A stretch of 64,000 nt of DNA from Taklimakanibacter sp021828105 (lineage in GTDB: Bacteria; Pseudomonadota; Alphaproteobacteria; Rhizobiales; Aestuariivirgaceae), in NCBI GenBank assembly GCA_021828105.1, contig JAKATG010000024.1:1-64000 (forward strand), in the 5' to 3' direction. The notes beneath the pieces were generated by a model. It had not been told where the DNA came from, made no database searches, and worked only from the letters and a program-made list of their open reading frames with translations. A program made the position numbers and the translations under genes. Positions 9,340 through 17,540 of the stretch are shown piece by piece (the stretch's first letter is position 1; each line of letters opens with the position of its first letter).

Positions 9340-9756
9340 ATGGACAACATAGATCGTCGCTCTGCTGTGCTTCTGGGCGCCGCATTTCTGGCTCCGGCTC
9401 TTGGATCGGCGCGCACCGCACATGCCGCCATGTATGCGAAGGACGCCGGCAAGGAGATCATGCCGGGCGTCAGGCAGGTCGACCTGGGCAAGTGGCCGGT
9501 CGCGCTGCCGAATTACAAATCCATTGTGATAACGGACTATGTCGTGGCGCCCGGCTCCGGCTTTCCCCCGGACAAGATGAAGAACGACATGATCTGCCAT
9601 ATCCTCGAAGGAGAGTTCCGGGCGAAGAAGGATAGCAAGGAATTCACTACAAAGGCCGGTGATGTTTTCGTCTGCGTTACGGGCGAAACTGAAGAGGACA
9701 CCAACACCGGCCAGGTCGATGCGGTCATGCGGGTCATCGATCTCATGACGGCTTAG
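9340..9756 (+). CDS. Exported cupin-domain protein with Tat signal
   Basis: Small 138-aa protein. The N-terminus IDRRSAVLLGAAFLAPALGSARTAHA is a twin-arginine signal with a likely cut after AHA. The mature region is a single small cupin barrel (DYVVAPGSGFPPDKM, ICHILEGEFRAKK, GDVFVCVTGE). The first cupin motif lacks the usual two histidines, so metal binding is uncertain. I chose ATG 9340 over ATG 9334 because the GGGAGG ribosome site ends only 1-2 nt before 9334 but is well spaced for 9340. No function is recognised. Neighbours are cls and phoX. Confidence 0.75.
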   Translation: MDNIDRRSAVLLGAAFLAPALGSARTAHAAMYAKDAGKEIMPGVRQVDLGKWPVALPNYKSIVITDYVVAPGSGFPPDKMKNDMICHILEGEFRAKKDSKEFTTKAGDVFVCVTGETEEDTNTGQVDAVMRVIDLMTA

Positions 9757-9763
9757 AGCTTAG

Positions 9764-9810
9764 CGGGCCGTTTGTCGGCAGGATTGGGAAATCCTTCGCT
9801 GAACGGCCCG
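9764..9810 (+). terminator. Nested hairpin after the cupin gene, possible terminator
   Basis: CGGGCCGTT (9764-9772) pairs with AACGGCCCG (9802-9810). An inner hairpin GGATT/AATCC (9781-9785, 9790-9794) sits inside the loop. It begins just after the cupin stop. No U-run follows, so it may slow or end transcription or only protect the mRNA end. Confidence 0.4.
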
Positions 9811-9993
9811 TGGACAAACAGCACGAGCGGCCTGCCCCCTGACCACGCAGATCGTCTCTGCCAGGCTCGGACATTCGTGCCGACGGAGGCCAACGGATCC
9901 GCGGGCGACTTTGGCCCAATAAGGCCCGCAGGCCTGGCTTGCGAGCTGGAGGGCGGAAGCCGGGCGTCTTAAGCTGCCTGAGCCGTTATCGAA

Positions 9994-10011
9994 CTGTCAC
10001 AAAGGATTCCT
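9994..10011 (+). promoter_or_regulatory. Candidate PHO box upstream of phoX
   Basis: The half-site CTGTCAC (9994-10000) is a 6/7 match to the rhizobial PhoB half-site CTGTCAT. After a 4-nt A-rich spacer (AAAG) comes a weaker half-site, GATTCCT. It lies 46 bp before the phoX start. The rest of the gap from 9757 holds the hairpin at 9764-9810 and nothing else recognised. The weak second half makes this less certain than the boxes before pstS and phoR. Confidence 0.5.
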
Positions 10012-10057
10012 AAGCCGGTCATCATCATTCTCCAGCCAGCCCCACGAGGAACAAGCC

Positions 10058-12037
10058 ATGAATGATATTTCATTCAGCCGTGCGCAAGCCTATGAGGCGT
10101 CCGACGATGTCGGCCGCAATAGCTCCGCGAACCCGACCATGGGCGACATCATCAATGCCCGTTTCAACCGCCGCAGCGCTCTCAGGGGCATGCTCGGCGT
10201 AGCGGCGATCGGCGCGACAGTCAGTCCGCTCGCCCTGGTCGCCGCCAACCGGGCTCACGCGGAAGCGGCTTCGGCCTTTTCCTTTAAGGAAGTCGCTGCC
10301 GGCGTGGATGAGAAGCACCACGTCGCCGAAGGCTATGACGCGGATGTCCTGATTCGCTGGGGCGACCCGATCTTCCCCGACAGCCCCGAATTCGACCCCC
10401 TGAAGCAGAGTGCCGAAGCCCAGCAGAAGCAGTTCGGCTACAATTGCGACTATACCGGCTATCTGCCGGTCGATGGCTCGAGCGAGCACGGCCTGCTTGT
10501 CGTCAACCACGAATATACGAATGAAGAGCTGATCTTCCCGGGCATTTCCAAGATCGTCGAGGGCAAGGTCGAGACGACGGAACCCGACGCCAAGCGCGTC
10601 GCCATCGAGATGGCAGCGCATGGCGGCAGCGTCATCGAGGTGAAGAAGACCGACGGAAAGTGGACGGTCGTGCGCGACGGCAAGGCGAACCGCCGCATCA
10701 CTGCCGAGACCGAGATGATCGTCTCGGGACCGGCAGCCGGCGGCGACCGCATGAAAACCTCCTATGATCCGAGCGGCACGAAAGTGCGCGGCATGATCAA
10801 CAATTGCGCCGGCGGCCTCACGCCGTGGAATACATGGCTGACATGCGAAGAGAATTTCCATGGCTATTTCACCGGCAAGCTCGCCGAGGGCCATGCCGAG
10901 GCCGTGAACCACAAGCGCTATGGCAATCCGGGCGACAGCTTTGCCTGGGGGAAATTCCACGATCGCTTCGATGTCGCCAAGGATCCTAATGAGGCGAACC
11001 GCTTCGGCTGGGTCGTCGAGATCGATCCCTTCGATCCGAACTCGGTCCCGAAGAAACGGACCGCCATGGGCCGCTTCAAGCACGAGGGTGCCGCCAACAT
11101 CATCAATTCCGACGGCCGTCTCGTCGTCTATCAGGGTGACGACGAGCGTTTCGAATATGTCTATCGCTTCGTCACCGAAGCGCCGGTCAATACCGGCGAT
11201 GCGAAGGCCAATGCCGACCTCCTCGATGCGGGCATGCTCGCGGTAGCCAAGTACAATGACGACGGCACGGGCGTCTGGTTGCCGCTTGTTTTCGGTCAGG
11301 GTCCCCTGACGGCCGAGAACGGGTTCAAGAGCCAGGCCGACGTGCTGATCGAGACCCGGCGGGCGGCAGATCTCCTCGGCGCCACCAAGATGGACAGGCC
11401 GGAAGGCACGGACGTCAATCCAAAGACCCACAAAGTCTATGTGATGCTGACCAACAATTCGAAGCGCAAGCCCGAACAGGTCGACAAGGCCAATCCCCGT
11501 CCGGAAAGCGCCTTTGGTCACGTGATCGAAATGGCGCCCGTCAACAACGACCACACCGCTGAGAAATTCACCTGGGAGATCCTCATCAAGTGCGGCGATC
11601 CCTCGGTTGCCGCGGTCGGCGCATCCTTCTCCTCGGCAACGACGAAGGATGGCTGGTTTGGCATGCCTGACGGCGTCCATGTCGATGAAGATGGCCGCCT
11701 GTGGATCGCAACCGACGGCATGGGACCGAAGGCGACCGGACGCGCCGATGGCCTCTTTGCCGTCGATACCGAGGGGCCGGCGCGCGGCACGTCGAAATTG
11801 TTCTTCCGCTGCCCGGTCGGCGCCGAACTCTGCGGTCCGGAGACCACGCCGGACCTCGCCACCTATTTCGTCGGAGTGCAGCATCCCGCCGATGAAGGTC
11901 CGGATTTCAAGGGTTTTGAACGGCCCTCCACCTTCGAAGATCCCTCGACGCGCTGGCCGGACTTCGAGGATGGCATGCCACCCCGTCCATCCGTGCTCGC
12001 GATCACAAAGCAAGGCGGCGGCAAGATCGGCGCTTGA
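10058..12037 (+). CDS. phoX: PhoX-family alkaline phosphatase, Tat-exported
   Basis: Predicted calcium/iron-dependent phosphatase that releases phosphate from organic esters outside the inner membrane. The 659-aa protein has a long N-region, then the Tat motif NRRSALRGMLGVAAIGATVSPLALVAANRAHA. The DUF839/PhoX body follows, with family sequences such as NNCAGGLTPWNTWLTCEEN, FKHEGA, RPEGTDVNP and PDGVHVDEDGRLWIATDG. A GAGGA site precedes ATG 10058. A candidate PHO box lies 46 bp upstream, and the main pho cluster is 4 kb away, so induction under phosphate starvation is likely. A 9-bp hairpin follows the stop. Confidence 0.92.
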   Translation: MNDISFSRAQAYEASDDVGRNSSANPTMGDIINARFNRRSALRGMLGVAAIGATVSPLALVAANRAHAEAASAFSFKEVAAGVDEKHHVAEGYDADVLIRWGDPIFPDSPEFDPLKQSAEAQQKQFGYNCDYTGYLPVDGSSEHGLLVVNHEYTNEELIFPGISKIVEGKVETTEPDAKRVAIEMAAHGGSVIEVKKTDGKWTVVRDGKANRRITAETEMIVSGPAAGGDRMKTSYDPSGTKVRGMINNCAGGLTPWNTWLTCEENFHGYFTGKLAEGHAEAVNHKRYGNPGDSFAWGKFHDRFDVAKDPNEANRFGWVVEIDPFDPNSVPKKRTAMGRFKHEGAANIINSDGRLVVYQGDDERFEYVYRFVTEAPVNTGDAKANADLLDAGMLAVAKYNDDGTGVWLPLVFGQGPLTAENGFKSQADVLIETRRAADLLGATKMDRPEGTDVNPKTHKVYVMLTNNSKRKPEQVDKANPRPESAFGHVIEMAPVNNDHTAEKFTWEILIKCGDPSVAAVGASFSSATTKDGWFGMPDGVHVDEDGRLWIATDGMGPKATGRADGLFAVDTEGPARGTSKLFFRCPVGAELCGPETTPDLATYFVGVQHPADEGPDFKGFERPSTFEDPSTRWPDFEDGMPPRPSVLAITKQGGGKIGA

Positions 12038-12052
12038 AGATGCATCAGGAGA

Positions 12053-12075
12053 CGGGACGGCTGAATGCCGTCCCG
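12053..12075 (+). terminator. Hairpin after phoX, likely transcript end
   Basis: CGGGACGGC (12053-12061) and GCCGTCCCG (12067-12075) form a perfect 9-bp GC-rich stem with loop TGAAT, 16 bp after the phoX stop. The next gene is convergent. No U-run follows, so intrinsic termination is not assured. Confidence 0.5.
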
Positions 12076-12223
12076 CTTCAGGATGGGTTTGCTCGACGGC
12101 TAATCGAGCTGCGAGACCAGATGCCGGCGGCGTGGCCGATCCAGGAACAGGACGTTATGGGAATGGTCGCTCATCGGTCCGATGCTCTAATGACGGCGTT
12201 GATCGATAGCGGATTCATAGCGC

Positions 12224-14281
12224 TCATTCCACGCGCGAGAACGTGAACTCCCGCCAGATGAACTCGTTCTCCCACGCCGCCTTGCCGCCAGGATTGCGGA
12301 CCACCGCGCCGCAATAGATTGCCATGTCGATGGTAATGCACAAGTCGTCCTTCTTGAAATGAGAAGTGCCTGGCACTGACTCCTGGCTGGGCAGTACCCA
12401 ATCGCCCGAGAGAGTTGCAACACCGTCCTTGGTCAACAATCCAGCCCGCTCTCTACCATCAAAGAATGAACGCCCGTGCACTCGATGGCCAAATATGAGC
12501 GAGCGGATTTCTTGTGCTGTGAGCCGGTTCTTCTCGACGAATTCGCCGCTCCATAAACTTTCGGGAACGCCCGCCAAACGCAGACCCTTGCTGATGCGGT
12601 CAGACACGGTTCGCCACTCTGCCCCGCAGTAACAGTAATTCACATAGGCTACCTGTTCGACACATGCAGGAACTCCGCCTTGTTGGACGACGAGCGCGTC
12701 GTGCCGAGCGACGGCGCTTGCGGCGTCCTGCTTGCGACCGAGATATCCGTAAGCCGCGCCAAGCGCCAGAAATGCATAATGATCGTTCGGATTGAGCGTC
12801 GTGGCGCGCTCGAACGATGCGGCCGCGGCGGCGAATTGTCCTTGGTTGAACTGGGCATAGCCAAGATAAGTCAAGAACAACGCCGGCGGGTGTGGATCGA
12901 GCCTCATCGCCGCGTTGATATATCTCATTGCGTCATCCGGCCGGCTCGCGACGCTGAGGGCCAGGGAGGCAAAAGCGTAACTCCACGAATCGCTGGGGTC
13001 GAGATCGATGGCTCGCTTGAACTCGGCAATCGAATCCGTGGCCATGCCACGTCGGAGGTATATCGCGCCAGCCACCTGGTGCGTCAGGGCGCTGGGCTGC
13101 TTTTGGGCTATCTTGAGATAGTGTTGCGCTCTCGCATGCGCCTCCACCTCGGAAATGCCCAAGTTGCGGGTCCACTGCCGATTGGAGCTCGTGATATAGA
13201 CCAGGGCCAAGGCGGCATAGGACCGGTAGTAATCCGGATCGAGCTTGATCGCTTCCTCAAAGAAGGGAACCGCCTTTGCATAGTCCACGGGCGTCGTCTG
13301 CCGGTAGTGCTCCCAGCCGCGCAGAAACTGATCATATGCCGCGGGCACGGTCGTTTCCTTGCGGTCGATCGCCGCCTCCTGGGAGGGGGTGAGTCTTACC
13401 GCAAGCGCATCGGCAGTCGTGTTCGCCACCTTGTCCTGGAGGGCGAATACATCGGCGAGCGAGCCGTCAAAGCGATCCGCCCAGACTTGACCGCCGGCGA
13501 GGGCATCGATGAGTTGCGCATTGATCCGCACCTGATCTCCGGCGCGTTGGACACTGCCTTCGAGGAGATAGCGGACGCCGAGCTCCTCGGCGACTTGTGC
13601 CGTCCTGATCGGTTTGCCCTTGTAGCTGAACGACGTATTGCGGGCGATGACGAACAAGCCCGCCACCTTGGAGAGTTCGGTGATGAGGTCCTCGGTGATG
13701 CCGTCGGCAAAGAAATCCTGTCCGGGATCGTTGCTGATGTTGATGAATGGCAGCACCACGATCGACGGCTTGTCGGGCAGAGGCAGTGCCATGCGCTCGA
13801 CCGAGGCCGCCTCCATGCCTTGCCTCCACGGTTGCAGCCATCCGGCGACGATCAGGACCAGGGCAAGCAACAAGCCTGCGCCGGCAAGAACCGGCCAGTT
13901 TCGCCCTCGCCGCTCTTCTGCCACCGGCTCGACCATCGCGCCCGCGGCTGGCGTCTCGTGCTCATCGACGGTGAACTTGCCGACGAACCGATAGCCAACC
14001 CGCGGGAACGTCGCGATCCACTCTTCGCTGTCGGACGAACCTCGCAACTGGGTGCGAAGAGCAGCGATCTGAACCGTAAGGTTGCTTTCCTCGACGGTTG
14101 TATCCGGCCATGCTGCGTCCATCAGGGTGGACTTGGCCACCACCTGACCGCGCGCTGCAAGCAATGTTTCGAGCAGTTTCAGCGCTTTGCCTCCCATGGA
14201 GACTGGCTGGCCGTGCTCGAACAGCACACCTTGGCTGGTATCGAGCAGGAATGGACCAAATGCAAAGCGCGCCGGCGCCAT
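12224..14281 (-). CDS. Membrane-bound winged-helix regulator with TolB-like and TPR domains (CadC-like)
   Basis: 685-aa predicted transcription regulator anchored in the inner membrane. Residues about 1-105 form an OmpR/CadC-type winged helix (GGKALKLLETLLAARGQVVAK, VEESNLTVQIAALR, ATFPRVGYRFVG). One transmembrane helix lies near 130-152. Then comes a TolB-like domain (KPSIVVLPFINIS, FFADGITEDLITELS, FVIARNTSF, LLEGSVQRAG), TPR-type repeats, and a C-terminal module ending CGAVVRNPGG. The TolB-TPR part matches that of the two cyclases in this window. A divergent small exported protein starts 144 bp away and is a natural candidate target. The signal is unknown. Confidence 0.85.
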   Translation of the reverse strand: MAPARFAFGPFLLDTSQGVLFEHGQPVSMGGKALKLLETLLAARGQVVAKSTLMDAAWPDTTVEESNLTVQIAALRTQLRGSSDSEEWIATFPRVGYRFVGKFTVDEHETPAAGAMVEPVAEERRGRNWPVLAGAGLLLALVLIVAGWLQPWRQGMEAASVERMALPLPDKPSIVVLPFINISNDPGQDFFADGITEDLITELSKVAGLFVIARNTSFSYKGKPIRTAQVAEELGVRYLLEGSVQRAGDQVRINAQLIDALAGGQVWADRFDGSLADVFALQDKVANTTADALAVRLTPSQEAAIDRKETTVPAAYDQFLRGWEHYRQTTPVDYAKAVPFFEEAIKLDPDYYRSYAALALVYITSSNRQWTRNLGISEVEAHARAQHYLKIAQKQPSALTHQVAGAIYLRRGMATDSIAEFKRAIDLDPSDSWSYAFASLALSVASRPDDAMRYINAAMRLDPHPPALFLTYLGYAQFNQGQFAAAAASFERATTLNPNDHYAFLALGAAYGYLGRKQDAASAVARHDALVVQQGGVPACVEQVAYVNYCYCGAEWRTVSDRISKGLRLAGVPESLWSGEFVEKNRLTAQEIRSLIFGHRVHGRSFFDGRERAGLLTKDGVATLSGDWVLPSQESVPGTSHFKKDDLCITIDMAIYCGAVVRNPGGKAAWENEFIWREFTFSRVE

Positions 14282-14424
14282 GGTTCATGATAACCGTTTT
14301 TGGAATCATTTTGGGATCAATTTGGAGCGCCTTCAGGACTATTGCGGCGGGATCGCCGATGCTCCCGCCATCGGGCCAGGAACGGGCCCGGAAATTGGAA
14401 ACACTCATTCTGGAGGCAATTGCC

Positions 14425-14721
14425 ATGGCAATGCTGAGATTGGTGAATATTTCTCTCGCCGGCATCATGATCCTTTCGAGCACAGCCGTTGCGGGCTCAC
14501 GGATCGGCCCGACATATATTGGCGACCGGTCGGCGAACCCCGAGCAGGAGACTTACGGCTATCTCGTGAAACCCGAGAGTGCACGCCCGCTGGCGTTCAT
14601 TGGTCCCGCCCGCAACATCGGCTCCGCCACCGGCCACGCCGAAGCGGATACGATCGCGTATCGGCCGCTGCTCGGCGTACAGAGCAACGGCCTTTGGTCA
14701 TTTTGGATCGAGCCCAAGTAG
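14425..14721 (+). CDS. Small exported protein of unknown function
   Basis: 98-aa protein. Residues about 1-23 are a signal peptide (LRLVNISLAGIMILSSTAVA-GS), leaving a mature part of about 75 residues with no cysteine and no family I recognise. The frame is open much further upstream, but ATG 14425 has a GGAGG ribosome site 8 nt before it and begins the signal peptide, which fixes the start. It is transcribed away from the winged-helix/TPR regulator and may be regulated by it. Confidence 0.65.
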   Translation: MAMLRLVNISLAGIMILSSTAVAGSRIGPTYIGDRSANPEQETYGYLVKPESARPLAFIGPARNIGSATGHAEADTIAYRPLLGVQSNGLWSFWIEPK

Positions 14722-14843
14722 ATAACGGCTGGGCCTATTTGAGGGCGAACTCCATATTTTCCTGGTGCGCCGCCGATATCAAGGCGACCGTCGCAGTGAC
14801 CAAGCGGCGCATTTTGCGTCCGCGCTCGGGGTGGGCCGTTGCT

Positions 14844-16145
14844 CTAATTCTCGAAAACAATCCAGTACACCATGCTGAAGGCAGTGAAAGCCTTCTTGAG
14901 CCCATCTTTGACGCCCTTCGCCGCCGGCTTTTCCACATTTGCGGATTGCAAGCGAACTTCCTGGATCCTGTTGCAATTCGTCGAAATAGTTTGCTGGAAG
15001 GCTCTCGTTTTCCCAGCTGGTAAAAGCTCCATATGCGTAACCTCAGTGCCTATCCGGCCCTTTCTGCTGGAATAGGTCAGAGCAACCGTAAGCCCGATGA
15101 GGTCGGACGGCGAATAATTGCCGAGCTTGAAGCCAAGATGGCAGCTAAAGCCACTCTGATAGTGGCCGGTTTCCAGCCACTTCACCAGTTGCAGCCGATA
15201 ACGCTTGTCGACCACATCCAGCCCCTTCTTGATCTCAGCAAGGGTGCCCCCGCTCGCGCAGAGATCCGCCGCCTTGATCGCTTCGTCCTGAAGGTTGTGA
15301 GGATCACCGCGCTTGCGAACCAGCAGATAGTGGACGTCAGCGCCTTTCATCGCCAGTGCATCCGCGAACATCTCCTGATAGGCCGGCGGTCTTACCTTGT
15401 CGCCGACGCCAGCAATGACATAATACTGCGCCGAGGAGGACTTGAGGTTCGCGATCGACTCCACCGGATTTTCCCACAAAGCCCATATGGTCGGGTCGAA
15501 GCCACTATCCTCGGCAAATTTATGAACATTGTGGGCACCCGAGTTCATCACGGCGCATTTGATGTCGGACCTTTTGGCCAGCAGGTTGGCGACCAAGAGT
15601 GCACCGCCGGAATGGCCTACCAGCACAAATCCGCTCAAGCCATGTCGCTCCTTGATCTGATCGAGCGCTGAATTGATCACGCGCGATTCAGCGGTTTTGA
15701 ACTTCTGCTTGTGGTCTCCGGACGAACCAAGGGTTCCCGGCCGCGACAGGGAGATCATCAGATTGTTCTTCGATCTCGTGGTGAGCTCACGCGTAACCCG
15801 GAAGGCCACCTTGCCATCGTAGTTCGGCACATAGTACGGCTTGACCCGTTTGCCGTCCTTCCAGCCGATCGCGACATAGTCGCCTTGAAAGATGACCACG
15901 GCGATACCGGCTTTTGGTTCGACGTCGTTCTTGAAATAGCGAATACAGTATCCCTTGCCCTTGTCCGTGACCCAGACCCGATCCGGCCGCACGCATTCTT
16001 CTTCCGTCGACGTTGCTCCCGCGAGCATACCCTTTTTCGTCCAGGTCTTGATCTCGCCAGAAAGCTCGTCGGACCAGGCAGATCGTGACAGCGTCACAAT
16101 AGCGACGAGAAGCCAAACGGCGCCAACAGCAAGTAATCGGATCAA
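14844..16145 (-). CDS. Exported alpha/beta hydrolase-like protein
   Basis: 433-aa protein with a signal peptide (IRLLAVGAVWLLVAIVTLSRSAWS-DE). The central part has the nucleophile elbow GFVLVGHSGGALLVANLLAKR (GxSxG with Ser in GHSGG), followed by a likely acid-loop region (YYVIAGVGDKVRPPAYQEMFADAL) and a candidate histidine in RGDPHNL. These fit a serine hydrolase of the alpha/beta fold acting outside the cytoplasm. About 110 residues precede the core and 140 follow it, and I do not recognise either extension. The start is TTG 16145, with AGAGGGA upstream. No Met lies nearby in frame. Confidence 0.65.
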   Translation of the reverse strand: MIRLLAVGAVWLLVAIVTLSRSAWSDELSGEIKTWTKKGMLAGATSTEEECVRPDRVWVTDKGKGYCIRYFKNDVEPKAGIAVVIFQGDYVAIGWKDGKRVKPYYVPNYDGKVAFRVTRELTTRSKNNLMISLSRPGTLGSSGDHKQKFKTAESRVINSALDQIKERHGLSGFVLVGHSGGALLVANLLAKRSDIKCAVMNSGAHNVHKFAEDSGFDPTIWALWENPVESIANLKSSSAQYYVIAGVGDKVRPPAYQEMFADALAMKGADVHYLLVRKRGDPHNLQDEAIKAADLCASGGTLAEIKKGLDVVDKRYRLQLVKWLETGHYQSGFSCHLGFKLGNYSPSDLIGLTVALTYSSRKGRIGTEVTHMELLPAGKTRAFQQTISTNCNRIQEVRLQSANVEKPAAKGVKDGLKKAFTAFSMVYWIVFEN

Positions 16146-16259
16146 GGTATCCCTCTATTACGTAGTATCGGATACGCTCTTCTCCTCTTGCGGCCGTCTC
16201 CTGGCCGTCCCGATCTCCGCCACAATGGGTCTGACAACAACCATAGCGATCTTTTGACC

Positions 16260-16288
16260 AAGCGGAAAGCGGCCAAGAATCTCCGCTT
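16260..16288 (-). terminator. Weak hairpin downstream of the pho operon
   Basis: AAGCGGA (16260-16266) and TCCGCTT (16282-16288) form a 7-bp stem about 54 bp past the last gene of the minus-strand pho operon. There is no U-run. It is the only structure I saw that could mark the operon end. Confidence 0.3.
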
Positions 16289-16341
16289 TGTTCACCGCAC
16301 TGCGTATGGCGGGCGTCTTTACCTCTGATCCATCATGAGGG

Positions 16342-16842
16342 TCATTGGCTGGTCCGGCCGATCTCGTCGAGCCTGTTCTGCAGGCTCATCCTGTCGAGAG
16401 AGGCTAAGGGCAGGCTCATGAAAATGCTCAGCCGCCTTTCGAGCTCCTTGAGCACCTGGACGAAGGCCCTCTCTCTTTCCCATTCCTGGCCGGTCGCCAG
16501 GATCGGATCGGGCGAGCTCCAATGCGCCGTCACCGGCATGCCCGGCCATTCGGGCAATGGTTCTCCGGCGGCGGTGTCGCTGAGCGTGAAAACGAAGTCG
16601 AGAGCGGGAGCGTCCGGCCCGGTGAATTCGCTGTAGTGCTTTGGCGGCGTCGCCGGCACGTCGAGGCCATTGGATTGCAGGAGCTCGATCACATGCGGAT
16701 CGACCGCACCGGCCGGCGTCACGGCGGCGCTGTAACCTTTGAAGACCCCTTGGCCCTTTTTGTTGAGAACCGCTGCAGCGAGAATACTGCGCGCCGAGTT
16801 GCGCCGGGACAGGAAGAGAACGCTATAGGAGCGGTCGCTCAT
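16342..16842 (-). CDS. Cysteine-free ArsC/low-molecular-weight phosphatase-like protein, coupled to phoB
   Basis: 166-aa protein with the overall pattern of LMW-phosphatase-type arsenate reductases. The N-terminal loop VLFLSRRNSARSIL aligns with the family P-loop FLCTGNSARS. Later segments DFVFTLSDTAAGEPLPEWPGMPVTAHWSSPDP and FMSLPLASLD match typical ArsC landmarks. The nucleophilic cysteine of CX5R is serine here (Ser12, codon TCC; Arg18 kept). The other usual cysteines are Ser88 and Leu96, and the whole protein has no cysteine. It is therefore unlikely to be an arsenate reductase or tyrosine phosphatase and may bind phosphate or arsenate, or another protein, without catalysis. ATG 16842 overlaps the phoB stop (ATGA), so it is probably translated with phoB. 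Confidence 0.8.
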   Translation of the reverse strand: MSDRSYSVLFLSRRNSARSILAAAVLNKKGQGVFKGYSAAVTPAGAVDPHVIELLQSNGLDVPATPPKHYSEFTGPDAPALDFVFTLSDTAAGEPLPEWPGMPVTAHWSSPDPILATGQEWERERAFVQVLKELERRLSIFMSLPLASLDRMSLQNRLDEIGRTSQ

Positions 16843-17540
16843 CCAGAGCGTCCGAAGCGCTCGTCGAAGGAGTAGCCCATGCCGCGCACCGTGCGGATCG
16901 GATCGATCTCGCGGCCGCGCTTCAGGCACTTGCGCAGGCGTCCGACATGCACATCGACGGTACGCTCGTCGACATAGATGTCGCGCCCCCACACCGCATC
17001 GAGCAGCTGCGAGCGGCTATAGACCCGGCCCGGGCTCTGCATCAGATATTCGAGCAGGCGGAACTCGGTCGGCGACAAAGTGATGTCGCGCGCCGCCCGG
17101 GTGACGCGCCTTGTGCGCCGGTCGAGGGCGATGTCGCCGGCCCTGAGCCGCTCGGCAATGGCGTCGGGATTGACTCGCCTGAGGATCGTCTTGATGCGCG
17201 CCAGAAGCTCCGGCACCGAGAAGGGCTTGACGATATAGTCGTCGGCGCCGGTGGCGAGGCCGCGCACGCGCTCGTTCTCCTCGCCGCGCGCGGTCAGCAT
17301 GATGACGGGAATGTCGCGGGTCTCGGGCCGCGAGCGCAACAGGCGGCAGACTTCGATGCCCGATATGCCGGGCAACATCCAGTCGAGCAGAATGAGGTCG
17401 GGGCGCTCCTCGTTGACAAGATGGGCGACGTCTTCCCCATTCGCGGTCGCCCTGACCCGGAAGCCTTCCGCCTGCAGATTATAGGTCAGGAGGATCTGGA
17501 TCGGCTCTTCGTCTTCGACGATCAGGATGGATGCGGTCAT
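16839..17540 (-). CDS. phoB: Phosphate regulon response regulator PhoB
   Basis: 233-aa OmpR-family regulator. The receiver domain (1-120) has the acidic pocket VEDEE, the phospho-acceptor Asp in LILLDWMLPG, a Thr in MLTARG and Lys in VKPFS. The C-terminal winged helix (about 135-225) ends with VRTVRGMGYSFDE. Phosphorylated PhoB would bind the PHO boxes found before pstS, phoR and phoX. Its ATG overlaps the phoU stop (TGATG) and its own stop overlaps the next gene (ATGA), so it sits in a tightly coupled operon. Confidence 0.95.
   Translation of the reverse strand: MTASILIVEDEEPIQILLTYNLQAEGFRVRATANGEDVAHLVNEERPDLILLDWMLPGISGIEVCRLLRSRPETRDIPVIMLTARGEENERVRGLATGADDYIVKPFSVPELLARIKTILRRVNPDAIAERLRAGDIALDRRTRRVTRAARDITLSPTEFRLLEYLMQSPGRVYSRSQLLDAVWGRDIYVDERTVDVHVGRLRKCLKRGREIDPIRTVRGMGYSFDERFGRSG

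Noticed and set aside
10070..12013. 647-aa minus-strand open frame opposite phoX
   Set aside because: Antisense shadow. The plus strand encodes a complete PhoX with signal and ribosome site.
12040..12246. Possible 68-aa gene after phoX
   Set aside because: No family, no good ribosome site, runs through the phoX hairpin and 23 bp into the convergent regulator gene.
16342..16992. Longer version of the ArsC-like protein starting at 16992
   Set aside because: The extra 50 residues overlap phoB in another frame and are not family-like; ATG 16842 begins the domain and overlaps the phoB stop.
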